Part shown: one piece after another, positions 7,011-12,717 of the stretch
How positions within the stretch are numbered: position 1 is the first letter of the stretch
Layout: the number at the start of each line of letters is the position of its first letter
Assembly (NCBI GenBank): GCA_002332615.1
Contig: DDAL01000028.1
Location: forward strand, 21,001-33,717
Direction of reading: 5' to 3'
DNA length: 12,717 nucleotides
From: Sphingobacteriaceae bacterium UBA2059
Lineage (GTDB): Bacteria > Bacteroidota > Bacteroidia > Sphingobacteriales > Sphingobacteriaceae
The notes under the pieces: generated by a model
What the model was told of the DNA's origin: nothing
What the model saw: only the letters and a program-made list of their open reading frames with translations
The model's database searches: none
Translations under genes and position numbers: made by a program

Positions 7011-7661
7011 CTAATGGATTAAACCGTTTAAAACCGCAAATCGCACCAGGGCAGCAGAGTTCTTGGATCCTGTTTTGTCAAGCAGGCTCTGACGGTGACC
7101 TTCGACCGTACGCTTGCTGGTATAGAGTTTATCGGCAATTTCCTGATTGGTATAACCTTCGGATATAAGGTTTAATATCTCTACTTCCCGACGCGTGAGG
7201 TCAATGTCGGTGGCCGGTATAAAAGCATGTTCTTTGGTTTTGGATACCTTATCAAGCAATTTGAATGCAAGTTCGGAGCATAGATAGCGCTCAGACCTTA
7301 GATGAACGTGCCTTATGGCAAATGTAAGTTCTTCGGGGGAAATGTTTTTTAGGATATAGGCTGATGCACCCGACTGTATGGAGCGTATAATATAATCTTC
7401 CTGATCGAGCATTGACAGGATGAGAACATTAATGTCCGGAAAGGACGCCTTAATTTTTTGTGTGAGTTCCATGCCGTTCATTCCAGGCATGTTAATATCC
7501 GTAAGCACCACATCAACGGCAAGTCCCTGATTCAAAAGTTCAAGAGCTTCCAGTCCGTTATGAGCCTGCCCTACAACCTCTATATCTACTTCCTGATTGA
7601 GTAAGGTGGTAATACCGTTGCGTACTATGTTATGATCTTCTGTAATCAATACCCTAATCAT
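7011..7661 (-). CDS. NarL/FixJ-type response regulator (REC + LuxR HTH)
   Basis: This is a full-length 216-residue regulator. The receiver domain covers residues 1-120, with acidic residues Glu8/Asp9, phospho-acceptor Asp55 in VLTDINMPG, Ser83 and Lys105 in YILK. The LuxR-type helix-turn-helix spans about 150-212: LTRREVEILNLISEGYTNQE, then SKRTVEGHRQSLLDKTGSKN. It is expected to bind DNA as a dimer when phosphorylated by the adjacent HisKA_3 kinase, which is encoded on the opposite strand and ends 47 bases away. Because the pair is convergent rather than co-transcribed, the two genes must be expressed from separate promoters. The upstream region carries a palindrome and repeated AATACC motifs that may be its own binding sites (inference). 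Target genes are unknown; the POT transporter lies divergently next to it. Confidence 0.93.
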   Translation of the reverse strand: MIRVLITEDHNIVRNGITTLLNQEVDIEVVGQAHNGLEALELLNQGLAVDVVLTDINMPGMNGMELTQKIKASFPDINVLILSMLDQEDYIIRSIQSGASAYILKNISPEELTFAIRHVHLRSERYLCSELAFKLLDKVSKTKEHAFIPATDIDLTRREVEILNLISEGYTNQEIADKLYTSKRTVEGHRQSLLDKTGSKNSAALVRFAVLNGLIH

Positions 7662-7691
7662 ATTTTTTTAACTAAGCGTTGTAAATCTATT

Positions 7692-7748
7692 CAAACAGAA
7701 CTCACGCCTGTGCAGGTATTAATACCGTATCTAAGGCTGTTTAATACC
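7692..7748. promoter_or_regulatory. Putative autoregulatory region of the response-regulator gene
   Basis: GGTATTAATACC at 7715-7726 is a perfect 12-bp palindrome. Its right half, TTAATACC, recurs at 7741-7748, exactly 22 bases on, about two helical turns. On the minus strand TCTGTTTG (7699-7692), one base off TAnnTTTG, could be the -7 box. That would put the palindrome about where the -33 element should be, which itself is absent. This layout fits activator or autoregulator binding, but no binding is shown. Confidence 0.35.
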
Positions 7749-7984
7749 TGATAAAGGCAAGTGCTCTTATAAAAGCGTATACCGCTGTTAAAGTTTTGGT
7801 TGGGACCGCGCTAATTGAACTTTTTAAGTGCTGAACTGTTTAATTGTACTTCCAGAAGGGCTTAAACTTTTTTAGGTAAACATAAGTGAATTCATATGAG
7901 TAAGTGTCAGGGGGCTTGAGAAGAAGAAAAACCCCCACAGTTTACAACGTGATGTAACGAAACGGTAGCGTTTATGAGGTTTTA
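7749..7984. other. Divergent intergenic region between regulator and POT genes
   Basis: The whole gap between the two genes (7662-8019) is 358 bases with no supported gene. Beyond the regulator-side motifs it contains AAACG/CGTTT (7960-7973, 4-nt loop), the palindrome TGAATTCA, and a G5/C5 pair (7910-7936) with a long loop. None is a convincing terminator or riboswitch. Confidence 0.4.
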
Positions 7985-8014
7985 TTGTGCGTATTTGCGG
8001 AATTATTATCTTTA
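7985..8014 (+). promoter_or_regulatory. Promoter of the POT transporter gene
   Basis: TTG (7985-7987) is followed by exactly 19 bases and then TATCTTTA (8007-8014), matching TTG-N19-TAnnTTTG except for the last base. The -7 box ends five bases before the ATG at 8020, so the transcript would begin at or almost at the start codon. Confidence 0.6.
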
Positions 8015-8019
8015 GCTCC

Positions 8020-9579
8020 ATGACAGATACCCAAACAAAGCTTAGACATCCTAAAGGTCTTTACGTTTTATTTTTCAGCGAAATGTGGGAACGCTTCGGC
8101 TATTACCTCATGCTTGGTATCCTTCTTTTGTATTTGAAAGACCCCCAGGGCGGCTTTGGCTACAGCAATGCAAAGGCCTCGGACATTGTAGGTACCTACC
8201 TGGGGCTGGTTTATCTTACTCCCTTTTTGGGAGGGCTTATCGCCGACCGTATACTCGGTTACCGGCGTGCCGTAATACTTGGCGGGCTGCTGATGGCCGG
8301 TGGATATTTAGGGCTGGCTATTCCTACTCCTTCGGCTTTCTGGATATCGGTTTTGCTTATTGCTGTGGGTAATGGTTTTTTTAAACCTAATATCTCAACA
8401 CTGCTGGGCAATTTGTATACGGAGGAGAAGAAGGCACTTAAAGACTCGGGCTATAACATATTTTATATGGGTATTAATCTGGGGGCCTTTATATGCAATT
8501 TTGTGGCCGCTTACATGCGCAATGCTTACGGATGGGGCTATGCTTTTGGGGCTGCAGGGGTGGGTATGCTTATCGGTGTCATCTGGCTGCTGGCGGGCAA
8601 CAAATATATAAAGCACGCTGATGTGCGTAAACCTGCAAACGCGGGCGATATGCCGGTAAGTACCGTATTGTATATAGTGTTTGTACCCATGCTGGTGGCT
8701 GGCGCAATAGGGTGGTTTATTCCAGGCAATATATTTGGATCGGATTCTACAGATGCCTTTATCATTGCCTGTATACCGGTTATTTCCTACTATATTAATT
8801 TAATGATGCGCTCCAACAAGGAAGATAAATCACGCATTGCGGCTTTACTGTCTATTTTTGCGGTTGTTATTGTTTTTTGGGCCATTTTTAAGCAAAACTC
8901 TTCGGCCCTTACGAATTATGCCGAGACGTATACAGACCGTGAAATAGCTTCGTCGGTAGTGCCGCTTGTTAAGCCTCTGGGCATGGTGCAGGAGGCTCAG
9001 GCCGGAGATGCGTATACCAGCAACCTTCAGGCCGGCGGCCAGCCTGCGGACGGCGAGTCGCTCAAACTCATATCAACAGAAATTTTTTAATCGGTTAATC
9101 CTTTTTTTATCATCCTGCTTACGCCGCTGGTAGTGGGCTTGTTCGGCTGGCTGAGAAGCAGGAATGCTGAGCCGTCAACGCCTGCCAAAATAGGGTATGG
9201 ACTTCTCATAACGGCTCTGTCTACTTCAATTATGGCTCTGGCGGTATATAATACCGACCTGCTGCACGAAAAATCTTCGGCCTGGTGGCTCATTGCGTCG
9301 TATGGCGTAATTACTGTAGGCGAGCTTTTCCTGTCGCCCATTGGTTTGTCGCTGGTTTCTAAAGTGGCCCCTCCGCGATTAACTTCGCTGATGATGGGAG
9401 GCTGGTTTCTGGCTACCTCCATAGGCAACAAACTGTCGGGCGTACTGGCCAGTATGTGGGATATATATGATAATAAAGCTAATTTCTTTTGGGTAAATTT
9501 TATTGCCTGCTCGCTGGCAGGCATGGCAATTTTTGCCATGCTTAAATGGCTTAAAAGTATTATAAATCAACATCACTGA
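8020..9579 (+). pseudogene. POT/PTR2 peptide-proton symporter, interrupted by an in-frame stop
   Basis: The frame encodes a proton-coupled oligopeptide transporter of the major facilitator superfamily, an inner-membrane protein with about 12-14 helices. It shows the ExxER motif (EMWERF, 21-26), the PTR2 signature GGLIADRILGYRRAV (71-85) and FYMGINLG. Codon 357 (9088-9090) is TAA. The same frame continues without a break as SVNPFFIILLTPLVVGLFGW and ends at 9579, so the undisrupted length would be 519 residues, normal for the family. In POT proteins the residue before SxNP in this helix is usually Gln (FQS(I/V)NP), so a CAA-to-TAA change explains the break. No indel is needed. A 356-residue product lacking the last helices would be expected to be inactive. 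ATG 8020 is preferred over GTG 7987, since GTG overlaps the promoter and the family starts close to the ExxER motif. A sequencing error is the main alternative. Confidence 0.85.
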
Positions 9580-9611
9580 TTGCATATACAAAGCTGAGGG
9601 ATAAAAAGCTT

Positions 9612-9619
9612 TATCTTTG
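9612..9619 (+). promoter_or_regulatory. -7 box of the helicase operon
   Basis: TATCTTTG is an exact TAnnTTTG match, five bases before the helicase ATG. The expected TTG 19 bases upstream is absent. AAAGCT (9590-9595) and AGCTTT (9607-9612) form an inverted repeat in the spacer that overlaps the first base of the box. Confidence 0.6.
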
Positions 9620-9624
9620 CTAAC

Positions 9625-10983
9625 ATGCCGTCTTTTGAAGATTTTAATTTTAACCGCCAGATACTGAATGCTATTGAGAATGCAGGCTATTCCATGCCTA
9701 CTCCCATACAGCAAAAAGCTATAGGCCCTGTCCTTGCGGGACAGGACATTATGGGCGTTGCCCAAACCGGAACGGGCAAAACTGCGGCCTATGTGCTGCC
9801 TATGCTTATGAAGCTTAAGTATGCTCAGGGAAAGGATGCGCGGGGCTTAATACTTGCGCCTACACGCGAGCTGGCTATGCAGATTGAGGAAAACATAAAG
9901 ACCTTTGCTAAGTTTACCGACCTGCGTACCGTAGTTTTGTATGGAGGCCTGGGCCCTAAAACGCAAATAGCTCAACTGGAGGCCGGTATGGACATTATAG
10001 TTGCTACCCCGGGCCGCTTTCTTGATCTGTATCTCGGAGGAAATATAGTTACTAAACTGCTGCAGTTCCTGGTTATCGACGAGGCCGATAAGATGATGGA
10101 TATGGGTTTTATAGGCTCTATACACCGTATACTGGAGGTGGTGCCCCGCAAAAGACAGAACCTCTTGTTTTCGGCTACCATGAGCGAGCTGGTGCATAAA
10201 ATAGCAGGTGACTTTTTAAAGTTTCCGACGGTGATTGAGGTTGATCCGCAGGCTACGCCCGCTCAGACAGTCAGGCAGGTTCTTTATAAGGTGCCAAATC
10301 ATCGTACTAAGCTTAATATGCTTCAGCATCTGCTTAAAAACGATGATGCAGTGAGCAAGCTTATTGTGTTTTGCAAGACTAAACTTGTGGCAGATACTAT
10401 TTACCATTTCCTCGAACGGAAATATGGGCCTCAGCAGGTAAAGGTAATTCATGCAAATAAAGGGCAGAATACGCGTATTAACTCTATCAACGCGTTTAAA
10501 AGTGGCGAAGTGCGTATACTGGTGGCTACCGATGTAGCTTCCAGGGGTATTGATGTGAGCAATGTGAGCCATGTTGTTAATTTTGATGTGCCTATTGTAA
10601 TTGAAGATTATGTGCACCGCATAGGCCGCACGGGCCGGGCGCTTAATACAGGCGAGGCTATTACGTTTTGCAATGTTGCTGAAGAGTATTATGTACGCAA
10701 GATTGAAAAGCTGATAAGACAGCCTATTCCCGTTGAGCAAATACCTAAAGAAGTGTTTATCGAGGAGACTCCTTACGAGGAGCGCCAGGCTATGGCCAGA
10801 GAGATCGACCTGCAAAAGCGGAAAGAGAATCCTGAGTTTAAGGGCGCTTTTCATGAAAAGAAAAATGAAAAGGCTGCTGCTGCTGCAAAGCGCTCCGCAG
10901 CTCGGGGAAAAAAGCCCTTAAGCCCTTTAGGCAAGGCTGCAGCCTTAAAAAAAAGCAGCTCCGCAAGATTTAAAAAGAAATGA
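9625..10983 (+). CDS. DEAD-box ATP-dependent RNA helicase, RhlE-like
   Basis: This is a 452-residue RNA helicase with all core motifs: the Q motif (F4 and PTPIQ, 26-30), motif I AQTGTGKT (46-53), Ia PTRELA (79-84), TPGR (128-131), DEAD (152-155), SAT (183-185), RGID (307-310) and HRIGRTGR (331-338). It unwinds short RNA duplexes in ribosome assembly or mRNA turnover. The last 45 residues are a Lys/Ala/Ser-rich basic tail (AAAAAKRSAARGKK), typical of the RNA-binding extensions of RhlE/CsdA-like enzymes. The start is fixed by the family, since the Q-motif Phe is residue 4. The stop TGA overlaps the next gene's ATG (ATGA), so the two are translationally coupled. Its promoter box lies only five bases before the ATG. 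Confidence 0.95.
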   Translation: MPSFEDFNFNRQILNAIENAGYSMPTPIQQKAIGPVLAGQDIMGVAQTGTGKTAAYVLPMLMKLKYAQGKDARGLILAPTRELAMQIEENIKTFAKFTDLRTVVLYGGLGPKTQIAQLEAGMDIIVATPGRFLDLYLGGNIVTKLLQFLVIDEADKMMDMGFIGSIHRILEVVPRKRQNLLFSATMSELVHKIAGDFLKFPTVIEVDPQATPAQTVRQVLYKVPNHRTKLNMLQHLLKNDDAVSKLIVFCKTKLVADTIYHFLERKYGPQQVKVIHANKGQNTRINSINAFKSGEVRILVATDVASRGIDVSNVSHVVNFDVPIVIEDYVHRIGRTGRALNTGEAITFCNVAEEYYVRKIEKLIRQPIPVEQIPKEVFIEETPYEERQAMAREIDLQKRKENPEFKGAFHEKKNEKAAAAAKRSAARGKKPLSPLGKAAALKKSSSARFKKK

Positions 10984-11228
10984 GTATCCGGCTGACTCCT
11001 TTAAACATTGTATCTTCCTTGCTCTTACTGGCGGTTGTTTACCCACTAATATCGGGTAGCTCGTATGCCGGACTTAGCATTTACTGGTTGCTTGCGCTGG
11101 TTGCAGTATGCTTTGTGGCCGATATTGTTTTGCGCAGCCTGCTGAAAGATATCAGGCGAATTTGGAAAGCCGAGGCACTATTTCTCATATTTGTATTTTT
11201 GCTGATAGCGATTATACGTACTCTTTGA
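10980..11228 (+). CDS. Small membrane protein of unknown function
   Basis: I do not recognise this 82-residue protein. It has about three hydrophobic segments: residues 9-25 (NIVSSLLLLAVVYPLI), 30-50 (YAGLSIYWLLALVAVCFVAD) and 66-80 (EALFLIFVFLLIAII). Between the second and third is a basic loop, RSLLKDIRRIWK. This is consistent with an inner-membrane protein. The ATG overlaps the helicase stop by 4 bp, and gldC starts eight bases after its stop, so it is an internal member of the operon. The tight coupling and typical membrane-protein composition support a real gene. Confidence 0.75.
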   Translation: MSIRLTPLNIVSSLLLLAVVYPLISGSSYAGLSIYWLLALVAVCFVADIVLRSLLKDIRRIWKAEALFLIFVFLLIAIIRTL

Positions 11229-11236
11229 AATTTGAA

Positions 11237-11581
11237 ATGAAAAAAGCTGAAATTAAGATAAGTGTGGAACTCGATGAGAAGAATGTTCCTGAAAATATAG
11301 TATGGGAGTCAAGTGATTCTGAAAATAAAGAACAGCTTGCTGCAAAGGCTATGATGCTTGCTTTGTGGGATCATAATTATAAGAACTCCCTGCGTATTGA
11401 CCTGTGGACCAAGGATATGCCTGTTGATGAGATGAAAAGGTTCTTCTATGAAACTTTACAAACCATGGCAGATAGCTTTCTGAGGGCAACAGGCGAGAAG
11501 AATATTGTAGAAGACCTGCGCGACTATTGTGCTCATTTTGCTGAAAAGATGGAACTTACCGAGCCCGGAAAGGGCAGCTAA
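11237..11581 (+). CDS. gldC: Gliding-motility-associated protein GldC
   Basis: This 114-residue acidic soluble protein matches GldC along its length: MKKAEIKISVELDEKNVPE at the N-terminus, then AKAMMLALWD, the characteristic IDLWTKDMPVDEMKRFFYET (54-73), MADSF and YCAHFAEKMEL. GldC is a small Bacteroidota protein first found through gliding mutants of Flavobacterium johnsoniae. It belongs to the GldB/GldC pair and is not one of the GldK-N core components of the type IX secretion machine. No signal peptide is seen. A longer frame from 11108 would overlap the upstream gene and add 43 residues absent from the family, so ATG 11237 is chosen. It lies in an operon with the helicase, a small membrane protein and ccmB; gldB is not in this window. 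Presence of gldC alone does not prove that the organism glides. Confidence 0.92.
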   Translation: MKKAEIKISVELDEKNVPENIVWESSDSENKEQLAAKAMMLALWDHNYKNSLRIDLWTKDMPVDEMKRFFYETLQTMADSFLRATGEKNIVEDLRDYCAHFAEKMELTEPGKGS

Positions 11582-11600
11582 TGTTTGTAGAGCCTGACTT

Positions 11601-12260
11601 ATGACGCTGTTTGACCAGATAATCATCTTGATTAAAAAAGAAATGCTGCTTGAATGGCGTTCTAAATATGCCCTGAACGGTATACTGCTCTACGTAGTGT
11701 CGACTGTGTTTGTCTGCTATCTTTCATTTAAGCAGGTTAGCCCGCTTGTATGGAATGTCCTGTTCTGGATTATCATGCTCTTTGCGTCGGTCAATGCCAT
11801 TGCCAAGAGCTTTGTACAGGAAAGTAAGGCCCGGCAATTGTATTATTACTCTATTGTAAGTCCGCAGGCTATCATTTTATCCAAAATCATTTATAACGTA
11901 TTGCTAATGCTGGCGCTTTCGCTTACAGCATTACTTTTCTACTCCCTTGTATTTTCTAATCCTGTGGGCGACCCTCTTTATTACTTTCTGGCGGTTATAG
12001 CAGGCAGTATAAGCTTTGCAAGTGTATTCACGATGATATCGGGTATAGCTTCTAAAGCCGGCAATAGCGGTACCCTGATGGCCGTGCTCAGCTTTCCGGT
12101 TATCATCCCTTTACTCATTGTCTTAATTAAGTTTTCAAAGAATGCTATGGATGGCCTGGATCGCTCGGTAAGTACCGACGAGGGTTTGCTGCTGATCGCC
12201 GTCAATGTGATCGTAGTTACGGCTTCTGTGGTGTTATTTCCCTACCTCTGGAAAGACTGA
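11601..12260 (+). CDS. ccmB: Haem exporter membrane subunit CcmB
   Basis: This 219-residue protein has about six membrane helices and the length and layout of CcmB. A basic N-terminal cytoplasmic helix (LIKKEMLLEWRSKYALNG) precedes the first helix. Then come the loop FVQESKARQLYYYSIVSP, a Gly/Ser-rich helix (IAGSISFASVFTMISGIASK) and SFPVIIPLLIVLI. CcmB is the permease of the CcmAB ABC complex in system I cytochrome c maturation and works with CcmC at the inner membrane. It starts 19 bases after gldC. No ccmA, ccmC or ccmE is adjacent here, since the next gene is a lipoprotein. The family assignment is good. Confidence 0.88.
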   Translation: MTLFDQIIILIKKEMLLEWRSKYALNGILLYVVSTVFVCYLSFKQVSPLVWNVLFWIIMLFASVNAIAKSFVQESKARQLYYYSIVSPQAIILSKIIYNVLLMLALSLTALLFYSLVFSNPVGDPLYYFLAVIAGSISFASVFTMISGIASKAGNSGTLMAVLSFPVIIPLLIVLIKFSKNAMDGLDRSVSTDEGLLLIAVNVIVVTASVVLFPYLWKD

Positions 12261-12348
12261 TTACACTTTTTGGTTTACATCCTTCCCCGGACAGATAAAA
12301 CTTTATGCTGCTTTTTTCATTTACTTAGGGTACACTAACGTAAAAAAT

Positions 12349-12717
12349 ATGAATAAACGCTTTATATCTCAAGTATATCGCCCTGCGGGTGGTTTTTTTT
12401 CCTTGCTCTTTGCAGCGGTCTTGTTAATGGGGCTTGGAGCCTGTTCTAACAAAAAGAAAGGGGATCAGCCCGTGCTGGACAGCGTATATGTTATGAAGTA
12501 TATGCACTCTAAACCTCAGTTTAAAGAGGTGTCTTACTGGGCTGAACAGTTTTACAGCAACAGGGACTACAAGCTTGGCTGGTTTAAAGAGCATGAACTG
12601 GTGCCACAGGCAAAAAAGCTGGTTGAAGCTATTGACAGGGTCGGAGAGGAAGGGCTTGATCCGCAGAGTTATAAGATTGTAGACCTGCAAGGCTTGCTGA
12701 AGAAATTTGAGAACCGG
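12349..12717 (+). CDS. L,D-transpeptidase-type lipoprotein, N-terminal part (3'-truncated)
   Basis: The frame opens at ATG 12349 and runs to the window edge (123 codons). A lipoprotein signal peptide is visible: a basic start (MNKR), a hydrophobic core (FFSLLFAAVLLMG) and the lipobox LGAC with Cys32 as the acylated residue. The Lys-rich stretch after Cys (SNKKKG) lacks the acidic surface-export signal seen in some Bacteroidota lipoproteins, so a periplasm-facing location is more likely. The mature part (FYSNRDYKLGWFKEHELVPQ, then GLDPQSYKI) matches the scaffold region preceding the catalytic YkuD domain of YcbB-type L,D-transpeptidases, which form 3-3 peptidoglycan cross-links. The catalytic HxxxxxxxSxGC(I/V)R region lies beyond the edge, so activity cannot be judged. 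The 88-base gap after ccmB suggests a separate transcript, but I find no clear promoter box. Confidence 0.75.
   Translation, partial: MNKRFISQVYRPAGGFFSLLFAAVLLMGLGACSNKKKGDQPVLDSVYVMKYMHSKPQFKEVSYWAEQFYSNRDYKLGWFKEHELVPQAKKLVEAIDRVGEEGLDPQSYKIVDLQGLLKKFENR

Noticed and set aside
7910..7936. G5/C5 inverted repeat as a terminator
   Set aside because: The stem is only five base pairs with a loop of about 17 bases and no T-tract on either strand.
9083..9090. Programmed frameshift at the TTTTTTA run in the POT gene
   Set aside because: The frame before and after the stop is the same, so a -1 or +1 shift would not restore the protein. A substitution is enough.
9088..9090. Stop-codon reassignment (TAA read as Gln)
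   Set aside because: Other genes here end normally at TAA, for example the HisKA_3 kinase and gldC, so TAA is a working stop codon.
9087..9539. Minus-strand ORF spanning the POT break
   Set aside because: It is a shadow of the POT frame on the other strand and has no recognisable motif.
9133..9579. The C-terminal POT part as an independent gene
   Set aside because: It is in frame with the upstream part, begins within a transmembrane region and has no promoter or leader of its own.
1..12717. CRISPR array, tRNA/rRNA genes, insertion sequences, phage or toxin-antitoxin modules
   Set aside because: No regularly spaced repeats, transposase motifs, terminal inverted repeats with target duplications, or RNA gene signatures were seen on reading both strands.

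Overview
The window looks like chromosomal DNA of a Bacteroidota bacterium, probably a Cytophagales-type member. Three things point there: a recognisable gldC gene (a Bacteroidota gliding/T9SS-associated family), several promoter -7 boxes of the Bacteroidota form TAnnTTTG, and a lack of clear Shine-Dalgarno sequences before most genes. There are no tRNA or rRNA genes, CRISPR arrays, insertion sequences or phage genes.

Region 1 (1-3.1 kb). The window opens inside a fusion gene. Its visible part is the tail of a GH1-like glycosidase joined to an RmlD-type NAD(P)-dependent sugar-nucleotide reductase/epimerase. A hairpin plus T-tract separates it from an orphan cytosolic PAS-PAS histidine kinase. 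A gene-free stretch of about 430 bases follows, rich in inverted repeats. It carries an exact Bacteroidota-consensus promoter pointing leftward, antisense to the kinase end. A strong terminator on the minus strand closes it.

Region 2 (3.1-5.0 kb), mostly minus strand. It holds a small two-repeat SPW membrane protein and a stand-alone GH1-like glycosidase. The glycosidase is probably related to the module fused to RmlD at the left edge. Between them is a dubious 60-residue ORF and a cluster of small hairpins.

Region 3 (5.1-7.7 kb), signalling. A short remnant of a CheB methylesterase lies in frame with, and just upstream of, a PAS-PAS-HisKA_3 kinase. That kinase faces a convergent NarL/FixJ-type response regulator, its probable partner. 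The regulator has a palindrome and repeated AATACC half-sites upstream, suggesting autoregulation.

Region 4 (8.0-9.6 kb). A POT-family peptide/proton symporter is interrupted by one in-frame TAA exactly where the family has a conserved Gln. It reads as a nonsense-mutated gene.

Region 5 (9.6-12.7 kb). A compact operon encodes a DEAD-box RNA helicase, a small membrane protein, GldC and the haem-exporter subunit CcmB. After it comes the start of an L,D-transpeptidase-type lipoprotein that runs off the right edge. The POT and helicase genes both have the -7 box five bases before the ATG, suggesting leaderless transcripts.

I see no new multi-gene system. The points most worth a second look are the POT nonsense codon, the CheB remnant, the orphan antisense promoter and the leaderless promoter layout.
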